In this document: piece after piece, positions 17,287 to 25,666 of the stretch | Layout of the letters: each line of letters opens with the position of its first letter | How positions within the stretch are numbered: the first letter of the stretch is position 1 | Origin: Lachnospiraceae bacterium | GTDB taxonomy: Bacteria; Bacillota; Clostridia; Lachnospirales; Lachnospiraceae | Assembly: GCA_900770225.1 (NCBI GenBank) | Contig: CAAGJU010000209.1 | Location: 1-52,166, forward strand | Length of the DNA stretch: 52,166 nucleotides | Direction: 5' to 3' | The notes under the pieces: model-generated | Told to the model about the DNA's origin: nothing | What the model saw: only the letters and a program-made list of their open reading frames with translations | Database searches by the model: none | Translations under genes and position numbers: made by a program

Positions 17287-18354
17287 ATGGTACCCGGCCA
17301 CGTATTGACGAGTGTATTACAGGAACTTGAGGAGATTATGGAGGTCCAGATTGCGCTGGTGAGCAGAAATCTGGATGTTCTGATGGAGTTTCCGTCCGGC
17401 GAGGAACCGGACAGGGAAGTGCTTACCTCCTTCATGCAGTCGGCAGCTGACAGCATGCAGGTGCGTGATGTGGTCTACACAAAGATCGCTGACGGAGAGA
17501 GAATAGAGTATATCCTCATTGTTTCCGGCGAAAATACAGAGCTCGTATCGCGGATCGCGGCGAGCGAAATCCATGGATTCCTGGCGATGGCGCAGGAGAG
17601 AGCGGACAAGAACCGCTTCATTCAGAGTGTGCTTCTCGACAATATCCTTCCCATCGATATCCGGGAGGAATCCGTCAAGCTGAAGATCCGTGATGATGTG
17701 CCGCGCGCTGTTTTTCTCCTCAAGGTACCGGAGTCAAAAATGTCGCTGGCGCTCCAGACACTGAAGGCGATGTATACCGTGGCAAGTGGCACGTTTGTCG
17801 TTTCGGTGGATACCTGTCATATCGCCGTCGTCATGGAGGAAAAAACGGCTGAAGTCAGCAGTGATATGAGCCAGGCGGCTTTTATGATCTCCGATATGAT
17901 GAACACCGAGGTTATGATCCAGGTCGTGGTATCCTACGGTACACCGGTCTGGCAGCTGGTGAATCTGTCGAGATCCTATAAGGAAGCACAGCTCGCGATG
18001 GAGGTCGGCAGGATATTTTATCCTGACCGCCGCGTCATTTCGTATGACAAGCTGGGCATCGGCCGTCTGATCTATCAGCTGCCGCAGTCGCTCTGCGAGA
18101 TGTTCCTCAGGGAAACTTTTGACCATGATATTTTTTCCGAGCTTGATGATGAGGCCATGACGACGATCCGTACCTTTTTCGCCAACGACCTGAATATATC
18201 CGAGACGGCGAGAAAGCTTTACATCCACAGAAACACACTGGTGTACAGGATCGAGAAGCTGCAGAAGGTCACAGGACTCGATATCAGGAAATTTGATGAG
18301 GCCATGACATTCAAGATTGCGATGATGGTTAATGATTATCTGCACAGCAACTGA
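17287..18354 (+). CDS. PucR/CdaR-type helix-turn-helix regulator
   Basis: This 355-aa protein ends in the PucR C-terminal HTH: TIRTFFANDLNISETARKLYIHRNTLVYRIEKLQKVTGLDIRKFDEAMTFKIA, with the hallmark HRNTLVYR. The middle region resembles GGDEF-like linker domains of CdaR relatives, and the N-terminal 120 residues may be a sensory domain. Family members activate sugar-acid or purine genes, but no such genes adjoin it. I place the start at ATG 17287, 7 nt after GGAGG at 17275-17279; an in-frame ATG at 17236 lies upstream of that site. It is followed 28 bp later by a small unknown gene. Confidence 0.85.
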   Translation: MVPGHVLTSVLQELEEIMEVQIALVSRNLDVLMEFPSGEEPDREVLTSFMQSAADSMQVRDVVYTKIADGERIEYILIVSGENTELVSRIAASEIHGFLAMAQERADKNRFIQSVLLDNILPIDIREESVKLKIRDDVPRAVFLLKVPESKMSLALQTLKAMYTVASGTFVVSVDTCHIAVVMEEKTAEVSSDMSQAAFMISDMMNTEVMIQVVVSYGTPVWQLVNLSRSYKEAQLAMEVGRIFYPDRRVISYDKLGIGRLIYQLPQSLCEMFLRETFDHDIFSELDDEAMTTIRTFFANDLNISETARKLYIHRNTLVYRIEKLQKVTGLDIRKFDEAMTFKIAMMVNDYLHSN

Positions 18355-18382
18355 CATAAAAGTATCGGAAGGGAGAATAGAT

Positions 18383-18718
18383 ATGACATTTCATGAACTG
18401 CAGGGGCTGGTAAAAAAGAAGGGCTATGGCACGGCGATGTACGGAAACGTCAACGGTGAACCCGTGTACCTGTCGCGAGGCGTGAGAGAGGCGTTCCTTA
18501 ATGATGAGGACGAGATTCAGCCCATCATCAATTCCGTGATCGCGTTCCAGGGCGGTGATTACGGGACAGCGGCGGAAAAAGGCAAGACTTCGACAGAAGG
18601 ACATGAGTACGGACGCTATGATCTCGGCGTATTCAGCGAAGAGCAGGAAGAGGATACAGCCATCTGGATTCACAGAGACGGAGCGGCGATCATCGTCTAT
18701 TTCCATTTCGAGAGGTAA
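18383..18718 (+). CDS. Hypothetical protein, 111 aa
   Basis: I do not recognise a family. The protein is soluble and acidic, starts MTFHELQGLVKKKGYGTAMYG, and ends in a beta-rich segment DTAIWIHRDGAAIIVYFHFER. No signal peptide or membrane segment is seen. It follows the PucR-type regulator by 28 bp with AAGGGAG at 18369-18375, so the two are probably cotranscribed. Confidence 0.75.
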   Translation: MTFHELQGLVKKKGYGTAMYGNVNGEPVYLSRGVREAFLNDEDEIQPIINSVIAFQGGDYGTAAEKGKTSTEGHEYGRYDLGVFSEEQEEDTAIWIHRDGAAIIVYFHFER

Positions 18719-18756
18719 TATCTGAACATAAGCTTCATCCATCGCTAGCGCTCGGA

Positions 18757-18912
18757 TTTACGCGAGCAGAGAGCCACATCCGTACACGCGAAGCGTGATA
18801 TAGTGAGGCGAACGACGCGATAACGTGATAAAACCCGCGAAACAGGTTTTATCACGTCAGCTAATCACCGGCGTCTGCGGATGGTTGCGGGGTGGAGACA
18901 TCTGTATCTCTG
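18757..18912. repeat. Dispersed structured repeat, family B, full copy
   Basis: The left 26 bp recur at 13137-13162 and the right 29 bp recur at 42-68, which sets the bounds of this 156-bp element. Inside is a perfect 13-bp stem (18823-18835 with 18845-18857) around a 9-nt loop, and a smaller ACGCGAAGCGT palindrome. No coding potential was seen. Confidence 0.65.
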
Positions 18913-18917
18913 AACAA

Positions 18918-18946
18918 GAAAGAGCTGCCGTTCTGGCAGCTCTTTC
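18918..18946. terminator. Bidirectional terminator between convergent genes
   Basis: A 12-bp perfect stem with loop GTTCT. Reading leftward it is followed by a TTCTTGTTC tract, and it ends ugpC transcription. It may also end the plus-strand transcript. Confidence 0.8.
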
Positions 18947-18972
18947 CTTGTCTATACGTATTGTTATGAACA

Positions 18973-20082
18973 TCAGTGAACGATCGCGAGCTCAGTATCC
19001 TTGTCAAAGATATGGAACTTCTCCGCGTTGACAGCGAAGGTAACCTCGTCGCCGGTTCTTGCAGTAGAGGTCGGTTTTACACGTGCGGTCATTGCTGTGC
19101 CGCCGAAATCGAAGTACAGGAAGGTTTCTGCACCGAGAAGCTCGTATACATTGATCTTTGCCTTGAAGGACTCGCCCCATCTCTCGATATCTTCCGGATC
19201 ATCGGACAGATCCTCAGGACGGATACCAGCAACAACGGTCTTGCCGATGTAACCCTTTTCGATCAGGGCTTTGCCCTTTGCAGCCGGAAGCGGGAACTGT
19301 GCGCCGTCAACCTTGAGGACAACGGAGTCGCCGACTTTCTCAGGGATGGCATCGAAGAAGTTCATCTGCGGAGAACCGATGAAGCCTGCTACAAACAGGT
19401 TGCACGGTGTGTTGTAGAGAGCCTGCGGTGTATCTACCTGCTGAACAACGCCTTCCTTCATGACGACGATTCTGGTACCAAGGGTCATAGCCTCGGTCTG
19501 GTCATGGGTTACGTAGATGATGGTTGCGCCCAGTCTGTCGTGCAGTTTGGCGATCTCAGTTCTCATCTGTACACGGAGCTTTGCATCCAGGTTGGACAGC
19601 GGCTCATCCATCAGGAAGACACGGGGATTACGTACGATAGCACGTCCCATGGCTACACGCTGTCTCTGACCACCGGAGAGAGCCTTCGGCTTACGGTCGA
19701 GCAGATGCTCGAGGTCGAGGATTCTGGCAGCTTCTTTTACCATCTTATCGATCTGATCCTTCGGAACCTTGCGGAGCTTCAGACCAAATGCCATGTTGTC
19801 ATATACGGTCATATGCGGGTACAGAGCGTAGTTCTGGAAAACCATGGCGATATCTCTGTCCTTGGGGTCGACGTCGTTCATAACCTTGCCGTCGATCTTC
19901 AGTGTACCGGAGGTGATCTCCTCAAGTCCTGCGATCATACGAAGGGTTGTTGATTTTCCGCATCCGGAAGGTCCTACAAAGATGATAAACTCTTTATCCT
20001 GAATCTCCAGGTTGAAGTCTTTCACGGCTTCAAAACCATTCGGATATTTCTTTCCGATGTGCTCCAGTGACAAACTAGACAT
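18973..20082 (-). CDS. ugpC: MsmX/UgpC-type carbohydrate ABC transporter ATPase
   Basis: This 369-aa ATPase is of the MalK/CUT1 type. Walker A is GPSGCGKST, the Q loop lies in MVFQNYALYPHM, the signature is LSGGQRQRVAMGRA, Walker B is VFLMDEPLSNLD, and the switch His lies in THDQTEAMTLG. A C-terminal TOBE domain (about 235-365) follows. No permease or binding protein gene is adjacent, the usual state of shared ATPases such as MsmX that energise several sugar importers. GGAGGATAT precedes the ATG on the minus strand. A 13-bp palindrome (20112-20124) sits just upstream of that ribosome binding site, and TGAACCGGT (minus strand, 20147-20155) resembles the LacI operator core at 27005. Confidence 0.95.
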   Translation of the reverse strand: MSSLSLEHIGKKYPNGFEAVKDFNLEIQDKEFIIFVGPSGCGKSTTLRMIAGLEEITSGTLKIDGKVMNDVDPKDRDIAMVFQNYALYPHMTVYDNMAFGLKLRKVPKDQIDKMVKEAARILDLEHLLDRKPKALSGGQRQRVAMGRAIVRNPRVFLMDEPLSNLDAKLRVQMRTEIAKLHDRLGATIIYVTHDQTEAMTLGTRIVVMKEGVVQQVDTPQALYNTPCNLFVAGFIGSPQMNFFDAIPEKVGDSVVLKVDGAQFPLPAAKGKALIEKGYIGKTVVAGIRPEDLSDDPEDIERWGESFKAKINVYELLGAETFLYFDFGGTAMTARVKPTSTARTGDEVTFAVNAEKFHIFDKDTELAIVH

Positions 20083-20564
20083 TTCACATATCCTCCTTAG
20101 AAAAGTAATATGCGCACTGTGCGCGCCATTTCACATATTCATTCCGACCGGTTCATCGCCGTGCAGTTTCTTCCGCCGGAACAGGTCCGGAACTTGATTA
20201 CATGCTAAGTATAGACAAATCATTTTTCAGAGACCATGGTAATTAACACAAGAATTTTGAGATTGTTCCGTCAGAATGCTAACTGGTCACAGTACGGTAC
20301 AATCTACATCCTGTACAGTTTGTGACATTTTATACAGCATGATAGTGGGCTGTAACTGATGCATGATTCTGTATATGGTGGCAGAGAACTGTAATTGATA
20401 CGTATTTAATACGCAATTCCGACAAATCGGTTAACACTGCATGCCGTCTTGTTTTTAATTTAGAAATAATTTACAATATACTCAATGTGTTTCGCAGGAG
20501 ATCCGGACTGGCATACCGCAATATGCTGATCATCTGAAGGTCAGATGGGAAAGCGAGGTTCGGA
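20083..20564. other. Divergent ugpC-comEA intergenic region
   Basis: This 482-bp region has no gene. It holds the comEA promoter (20449-20477), a 13-bp palindrome CGTATTTAATACG at 20401-20413, a second palindrome at 20112-20124 in the ugpC leader, and loosely repeated CTGTAAYTGATRC motifs near 20350 and 20391. These are candidate operators for either gene. Confidence 0.6.
20449..20477 (+). promoter_or_regulatory. Putative comEA promoter
   Basis: TTGTTT at 20449-20454 and TACAAT at 20472-20477 with 17-bp spacing in AT-rich DNA, about 88 bp before the comEA start. Confidence 0.45.
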
Positions 20565-21461
20565 TTGATACACAGAACAGGTAAACCAGATTGTTGTACG
20601 TGTTTCGCAAAGACTGCTGTCATGTGTCTGACGGCATGCGTATTTCTGCTGAGCGGATGCAGCGCTGATTCGGTTGTTTATCAGATCGCTGAGGAGGGAA
20701 GTGCATCCGTGCAGGATGGTGCCGATGAGAAGGAAGACAGTGCGCAGGCAGATGAAAAATTATCGGCAGACGCAGCTGACGGCTCTTCAGGAGCGGATGC
20801 AGCAGGTGGCGACGGTGCAGCGGGGAATCAGAACGCCACAGATGATGGGAAGGCGTCGGACAGCGACGGGAAGAACAGTCAGAGCGGCGGCTCAAATGAC
20901 AACGACATGCCTGACGCGAAGGATGGCGCCGGTACAGGTGCGTCGGGCAGCTCTCAGGCAGATGCAGAGCCATCTGTGCTGTACGTCTACGTCTGCGGTG
21001 CTGTTGCATCACCCGGTGTATATCAGCTTCCGGCAGGCAGCCGTGTCTATCAGGCGATTGAAGCGGCCGGCGGACTGACAGAGAACGCCGAGGGGCGGTG
21101 CCTGAACCAGGCGGAGCTTCTGACGGATGGACGACAGGTGACGGTGTACACGAAAGAGGAAGCAGAAGCGCTCGGGCTGGACGGACGGCAGGTGACGCAG
21201 CAGGAGAGCGGGAATGCTTCTCCGACAGCTGCAGCCGGTTCCGGGGCTGAGAATGCCGGTCAGTCTGATGCGAAGATCAACCTGAACACGGCGACCAAGG
21301 AACAGCTGATGACGCTTCCCGGCATCGGTGAGTCCAGGGCAGAGGCAATTTTGGAATACCGCACATCTTCCGGCGGCTTTTCCTGCATCGAGGATATTCA
21401 GAATATCAGCGGGATCAAGGAAAAGGCGTTCGCGAAAATCAAGGATTATATCGAGGTTTAA
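20565..21461 (+). CDS. comEA: ComEA-like DNA receptor lipoprotein
   Basis: This 298-aa surface protein should bind double-stranded DNA during uptake. A signal segment ends in the lipobox LLSGC (Cys32), so it is lipid-anchored rather than carrying the usual membrane helix. Residues 35-130 are low-complexity Ser/Ala/Asp/Gly. An SLBB domain follows (VYVCGAVASPGVYQLPAGSR ... AIEAAGGLT), then a helix-hairpin-helix pair: INLNTATKEQLMTLPGIGESRAEAILEYR and IEDIQNISGIKEKAF. Start TTG 20565 has GAGG at 20555-20558; it is preferred over ATG 20622, which would drop the basic end of the signal. comEC does not follow; a response regulator gene starts 3 bp later. Confidence 0.85.
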   Translation: MIHRTGKPDCCTCFAKTAVMCLTACVFLLSGCSADSVVYQIAEEGSASVQDGADEKEDSAQADEKLSADAADGSSGADAAGGDGAAGNQNATDDGKASDSDGKNSQSGGSNDNDMPDAKDGAGTGASGSSQADAEPSVLYVYVCGAVASPGVYQLPAGSRVYQAIEAAGGLTENAEGRCLNQAELLTDGRQVTVYTKEEAEALGLDGRQVTQQESGNASPTAAAGSGAENAGQSDAKINLNTATKEQLMTLPGIGESRAEAILEYRTSSGGFSCIEDIQNISGIKEKAFAKIKDYIEV

Positions 21462-21464
21462 ACA

Positions 21465-22154
21465 ATGGCCACAAAGGTATTGGTTGTAGATGATGAAAAA
21501 CTGATCGTGAAGGGCATACGCTTTTCTCTGGAGCAGGACGGTTATGAAGTCTCCTGTGCCTATGATGGAGAAGAGGCGCTTTCCATGGCGAAGGACGGGA
21601 ATTACGACATCATCCTTCTGGATCTGATGCTTCCCAAGCTGAGCGGCCTGGATGTGTGCCAGCAGATCCGGGAATTTTCCAATGTTCCCATCATCATGCT
21701 GACCGCCAAGGGCGAGGATATGGACAAGATCATGGGACTGGAGTACGGCGCGGATGACTATATCACAAAGCCGTTCAACATTCTTGAGGTCAAGGCGAGG
21801 ATCAAGGCGATCCTCCGCCGAACCAGAAAGTCAGATAAAGAAGAAACGACTGACAAGGTCGTGACAGCCGGTAATCTGCGGCTTGACACCGACAGCCGCC
21901 GTGTCTATATACGGGATAAAGAGGTGAACCTCACGGCGAAGGAATTTGATGTGCTCCAGCTGCTGGTGACCAACCCGAACAAGGTATACAGCCGTGAGAA
22001 TCTGCTGAACACCATCTGGGGATATGATTATCCCGGAGATCTCCGGACCGTGGATGTGCATATCAGAAGGCTTCGTGAGAAAATCGAGGACAATCCGTCA
22101 GAGCCGAGATATGTTCACACGAAGTGGGGCGTGGGATATTATTTCCAGGCATGA
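21465..22154 (+). CDS. OmpR/PhoB-family response regulator
   Basis: This 229-aa DNA-binding regulator has a receiver domain (1-120) with VVDDEK, phosphoacceptor Asp in IILLDLMLPKLSG, TAK and KPF motifs. A winged-helix domain follows (about 135-228) with LTAKEFDVLQLL and VDVHIRRLREKIE. It begins 3 bp after the comEA stop, so the pair is surely one operon. No kinase gene adjoins it; the unpaired kinase at 15618 is a candidate partner only by proximity. A terminator follows at 22202. Confidence 0.93.
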   Translation: MATKVLVVDDEKLIVKGIRFSLEQDGYEVSCAYDGEEALSMAKDGNYDIILLDLMLPKLSGLDVCQQIREFSNVPIIMLTAKGEDMDKIMGLEYGADDYITKPFNILEVKARIKAILRRTRKSDKEETTDKVVTAGNLRLDTDSRRVYIRDKEVNLTAKEFDVLQLLVTNPNKVYSRENLLNTIWGYDYPGDLRTVDVHIRRLREKIEDNPSEPRYVHTKWGVGYYFQA

Positions 22155-22201
22155 TCAAATCAGGCGACAGCGTCTGGACAGCATAAATCATAATTACAGA
22201 T

Positions 22202-22249
22202 AAAAAAGGATTCGAGGTCTTTTACATGATCCCGGATCCTTTTCTTTTG
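22202..22249 (+). terminator. Terminator after the response regulator gene
   Basis: AAAAGGAT at 22204-22211 pairs with ATCCTTTT at 22236-22243, extended by T-G and CG pairs, then TCTTTT. Convergent with the DUF2442 gene, so possibly bidirectional. Confidence 0.65.
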
Positions 22250-22295
22250 TGTAATGCGACTGTGGAAATCACGCTGTGATGGAGCAGTCGGGCTT

Positions 22296-22565
22296 TTATG
22301 CAACACCGGTATCATATTCATAGCTGTGGCTGTACATAAATTCAGGTGCACAGTCGATGGCTCCATTGTCCCACGTGACAACACCATGGTCGACAGTCGG
22401 ATTGCAAAAAATCTTGTCATCTTTCAGCTTATCGAAAACAGGGCCGTTCAAAACGGAAGAATCGAACAATCTAGTCTCCCCATTATTAAACGTGATCAGC
22501 ATCATCCGATCAGCAAGCGGTTTGACTTTTACTACACGAATAGAATTCACAGCAGGCATTTTCAA
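22296..22565 (-). CDS. DUF2442 domain-containing protein
   Basis: This 89-aa protein has the DUF2442 pattern: MPAVNSIRVVKVKPLADRMMLITFNNGETRLFDSSVL, then GPVFDKLKD, and a C-terminal VTWDNGAIDCAPEFMY. Such proteins are often encoded after a DUF4160 partner and have been proposed as toxin-antitoxin-like pairs; no DUF4160 gene is seen upstream (22566-22844). GAGGAG precedes the ATG on the minus strand. It stands alone between the convergent response regulator and the divergent GH3 gene. Function unknown. Confidence 0.8.
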   Translation of the reverse strand: MKMPAVNSIRVVKVKPLADRMMLITFNNGETRLFDSSVLNGPVFDKLKDDKIFCNPTVDHGVVTWDNGAIDCAPEFMYSHSYEYDTGVA

Positions 22566-22844
22566 CTCCTCGGTTTAAAAGTAATTGAAGGTTGTATTGA
22601 GTATAAGGCATCACACAGTTTTCGTCAAAAATGTAATCAGTAACTTCCGCGAAAAGGACTGTAAATAAAAATAACTGGGGAGTTGCAGCTTCCGTGTTTC
22701 GTAAAAGATTTCGGAGATTCGTAAATTGCAATGTTGTAAAATGAAGGCAGTACGTGTATAGATACTTCCGGGTGAAACATACAAATTTGGAAATAATCCT
22801 GCTGTTAAAGGTTAGTGTGATGGCAGAGAGAAGGAGAGGGTTAT

Positions 22845-25439
22845 ATGGAACACTGGATCAGAGCGCGTTTTACACCGAATCTGCCGCTGGGTGCGGACGG
22901 GAGCCGCGTGACGGCAGGGCAGGAGCATATCGGTATATCGAAACAGGCTGCAAAGGAAGGCATGGTGCTTCTGAAGAACGCCGGCCATGTGCTTCCGCTG
23001 GCGCGCGGGGCGAAGGTGGCGCTTTTCGGTAAGGGTACCGTCGATTACGTGAGAGGCGGCGGTGGTTCCGGCGATGTATATTCGCCGTATGTGCACAATA
23101 TTCTGGATGGATTTCGCGCACTGAAGGATGAGGTCTCTGTTTTTTCCGAGAGCGCGGATTTTTATCAGTCCTATGTGGAAAAAGCATATGAGGAGGGTGG
23201 TATTCCGGGCCTGATCCCGGAGCCGGAGGTGCCGCAGGATATGCTGACAAGAGCTGCTGCCTGGACGGATACCGCGATCATATCCCTGAGCCGTTTTTCC
23301 GGCGAGGGATGGGATCGGAAGTCAGATTTCGGCGGACCGGCCGTGGAACCGGAAGACGGTTTCACGCATATTCATCTGGCGGATCAGATCTTCGGCCACT
23401 CGGATTTTTATCTGACGGATGCCGAGAATCAGATGATCGGAGAGGTGACGGCGCATTTTTCAAAGGTGATTGTGCTGCTGAATGTCGGCGGCATGGTGGA
23501 TACGAGATGGGTGCGTGATGACGACGGCATTCAGGCGGCGCTGATCACATGGCAGGGCGGCATGGCCGGCGGAGATGCCGCGGCTGAGCTGATCATGGGT
23601 CACGGTGATCCATCGGGAAAACTGGCGGATACCTTTGCCGGCACGCTGGAGGACTATCCTTCGACGGAGGGATTTCACGAGTCGGATGATTACGTGAATT
23701 ACACGGAGGATGTCTACGTCGGCTACCGCTATTTTGAGACGATCCCCGGTGCGGCGGAAAAGGTTGTCTATCCTTTTGGATACGGTCTCTCCTATACGGA
23801 CTTTGCACTTTCCAAGGCCGGTGGCATTGTAGAAAAAACAGCCGAAGGCGATGTCATCCGTCTGCGCCTTGCCGTGACGAACGTCGGAAAATATGACGGC
23901 CGTGAAGTGGTACAGGCGTATTACAGCGCACCGCAGGGACTGCTCGGCAGGCCGGCGAAGGAGCTCGGCGCCTATCAGAAGACACGTCTGCTGAAGCCGG
24001 GCGAATCGCAGCTGCTTGAACTCACGATTCCGGCATCGGAGATGGCCGGATATGACGATCTCGGCAAGGTGAAAAAATCGGCGTGGGTGCTGGAGTCAGG
24101 GAACTATCACTTCTATATCGGAACGAACGTGCGCGACACGGAGGAGCCTGTCGATGAGGCGGGTGATCTGTTTTGCTATACACTGGCGGGGCCGGTGGTA
24201 GTGGAGAAGTGCAGCGCCCGGCTGGTGCCGTCAAAGCTTCCTCAGCGTATGCTGGCGGATGGAAGTTACGAGAAGCTGACAACTTCCGGGCCGATGGGAG
24301 TCGGCAATTCTGAGGATAACCGTTATGAAAAGCTGTCGGTTTCCGGTCAGACTTCTGCGAATGGAAGTGACGAAAATCTGTCGGTTTCCGGGCAGTCTTC
24401 TGCGAATGGAAGTGACGAAAAATCTGATGATTATCAGACAGATGAGAATGGCCTGGCGCCAATGACGTTTGAGGATGGAAAGGAATGCTGGTCCCCGGAG
24501 GTGCGCTCCGTATCGTCGCATCTTCTGTACAATGGTCTGCCCGACAGACCGCAGCTCTCAGATGTGGCGGAGGGAAAAATATCGCTGGATGATTTCATCG
24601 CTTCGCTCAGTACGGAGGATCTGGCATGGCTTGTATCCGGTACACCGAATACCGGCTGCGCGAACACGTATGGCTGGGGCAATCTGCAGGATGCCGGCGT
24701 CCCGAATGTCATGACGGCTGACGGCCCTGCCGGGGTGCGTTTTGAGCCCGTGACGGGTGTCCGCACGACGGCGTTTCCGTGCGCCACACTGCTGGCCTGC
24801 ACCTGGGATCCGGAGATCGTGACTGCCGTCGGCGCTGCCGGCGGTGCGGAGGCAAAGGAAAACAATGTCTTCGTATGGCTCACACCCGCTGTGAATATCC
24901 ATCGCAGTCCGCTCTGCGGCAGGAATTTTGAGTATTATTCCGAGGACCCGTACCTCGCGGGCAAACAGGCGGCTGCTATGGTGCGCGGTATTCAGAGCAA
25001 CGGAGTGGCAGCGTGCGTCAAGCACTTTGCGCTGAATGACAAGGAGACCAACAGGAAAAATTCGGACTCCCGTGTTTCGGAGCGCGCGGCACGCGAAATC
25101 TATCTGAAGCAGTTCGAGATCATCGTGAAGGAAGCAGATCCGTGGTCCATGATGACCAGCTACAATCTGATCAACGGACAACGCGCGTCTGAAAACAGTG
25201 ATCTGCTGAACGGTATTCTGCGCGATGAATGGGGCTATCAGGGCACCGTGACCACGGACTGGTGGGGCTACGGCGAGCAGTATAAGGAATGTGCGGCCGG
25301 CAATGATGTGAAGATGGGATGCGGCTTTCCGCACCGCCTGATGGAGGCATATCAGAAGGGCGCTGTCACCAGAGAGCAGATGGAGACGGCCGGAAAGCAT
25401 ATCCTGACAACGATCCTGCATGTGGATGATGCTATATAA
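22845..25439 (+). CDS. GH3 family beta-glucosidase with swapped domain order
   Basis: This 864-aa cytosolic glycoside hydrolase has no signal peptide. The usual GH3 order is reversed. The (alpha/beta)6 C-domain comes first (about 30-330), with SRFSGEGWDRKSDFGG holding the likely acid/base Glu. A fibronectin III-like domain follows (about 335-460), then a repetitive linker (about 475-545), and the TIM barrel is last (about 570-860). The barrel has MTADGPAGVRF, GRNFEYYSEDPYLAG, ACVKHFALNDKETNR and nucleophile Asp in VTTDWWGYG. The same arrangement is known from Ruminococcus albus and Butyrivibrio enzymes. Start ATG 22845 follows AAGGAGAGG. Substrate cannot be fixed from sequence. Confidence 0.93.
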   Translation: MEHWIRARFTPNLPLGADGSRVTAGQEHIGISKQAAKEGMVLLKNAGHVLPLARGAKVALFGKGTVDYVRGGGGSGDVYSPYVHNILDGFRALKDEVSVFSESADFYQSYVEKAYEEGGIPGLIPEPEVPQDMLTRAAAWTDTAIISLSRFSGEGWDRKSDFGGPAVEPEDGFTHIHLADQIFGHSDFYLTDAENQMIGEVTAHFSKVIVLLNVGGMVDTRWVRDDDGIQAALITWQGGMAGGDAAAELIMGHGDPSGKLADTFAGTLEDYPSTEGFHESDDYVNYTEDVYVGYRYFETIPGAAEKVVYPFGYGLSYTDFALSKAGGIVEKTAEGDVIRLRLAVTNVGKYDGREVVQAYYSAPQGLLGRPAKELGAYQKTRLLKPGESQLLELTIPASEMAGYDDLGKVKKSAWVLESGNYHFYIGTNVRDTEEPVDEAGDLFCYTLAGPVVVEKCSARLVPSKLPQRMLADGSYEKLTTSGPMGVGNSEDNRYEKLSVSGQTSANGSDENLSVSGQSSANGSDEKSDDYQTDENGLAPMTFEDGKECWSPEVRSVSSHLLYNGLPDRPQLSDVAEGKISLDDFIASLSTEDLAWLVSGTPNTGCANTYGWGNLQDAGVPNVMTADGPAGVRFEPVTGVRTTAFPCATLLACTWDPEIVTAVGAAGGAEAKENNVFVWLTPAVNIHRSPLCGRNFEYYSEDPYLAGKQAAAMVRGIQSNGVAACVKHFALNDKETNRKNSDSRVSERAAREIYLKQFEIIVKEADPWSMMTSYNLINGQRASENSDLLNGILRDEWGYQGTVTTDWWGYGEQYKECAAGNDVKMGCGFPHRLMEAYQKGAVTREQMETAGKHILTTILHVDDAI
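24333..24422 (+). repeat. 45-bp tandem repeat in the GH3 interdomain linker
   Basis: Two near-identical 45-bp units (24333-24377, 24378-24422) encode LSVSGQ(T/S)SANGSDE(N/K), residues 497-526. A degenerate relative precedes them. Frame is preserved, so changes in copy number would only alter linker length. Confidence 0.9.
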
Positions 25440-25538
25440 CGGAATGTGTAGTCAGTATGGAAGGCAATACATGATGGCATGACTGACAGGGCGCCTTCAG
25501 AAGATGCATCGGAGCAGGACATAACTGTTGAGATATGC

Positions 25539-25570
25539 GGGGAGACCGGCTATTCCGGTCTCCCCGTTTA
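25539..25570 (+). terminator. Terminator hairpin after the GH3 gene
   Basis: GGGGAGACCGG at 25539-25549, loop CTATT, perfect complement at 25555-25565, then GTTTA. The T tract is short but the stem is strong. It lies between convergent genes. Confidence 0.7.
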
Positions 25571-25666
25571 TGTACCATGTGCAGTTTACGACAAGTGCTT
25601 CATCCGTGCAATGGTGTACGCGGCGCGCATATGAATATGCGCGGGGCATCATTTATGACAAGAAGT

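Noticed and set aside
16257..17456. 399-aa minus-strand frame opposite the sensor kinase
   Set aside because: The plus strand encodes a complete histidine kinase with all motifs; the antisense frame has no recognisable domain and results from codon bias.
18976..19953. 325-aa plus-strand frame opposite the ABC ATPase
   Set aside because: The minus strand carries every ABC motif; this frame has no domain or ribosome binding site.
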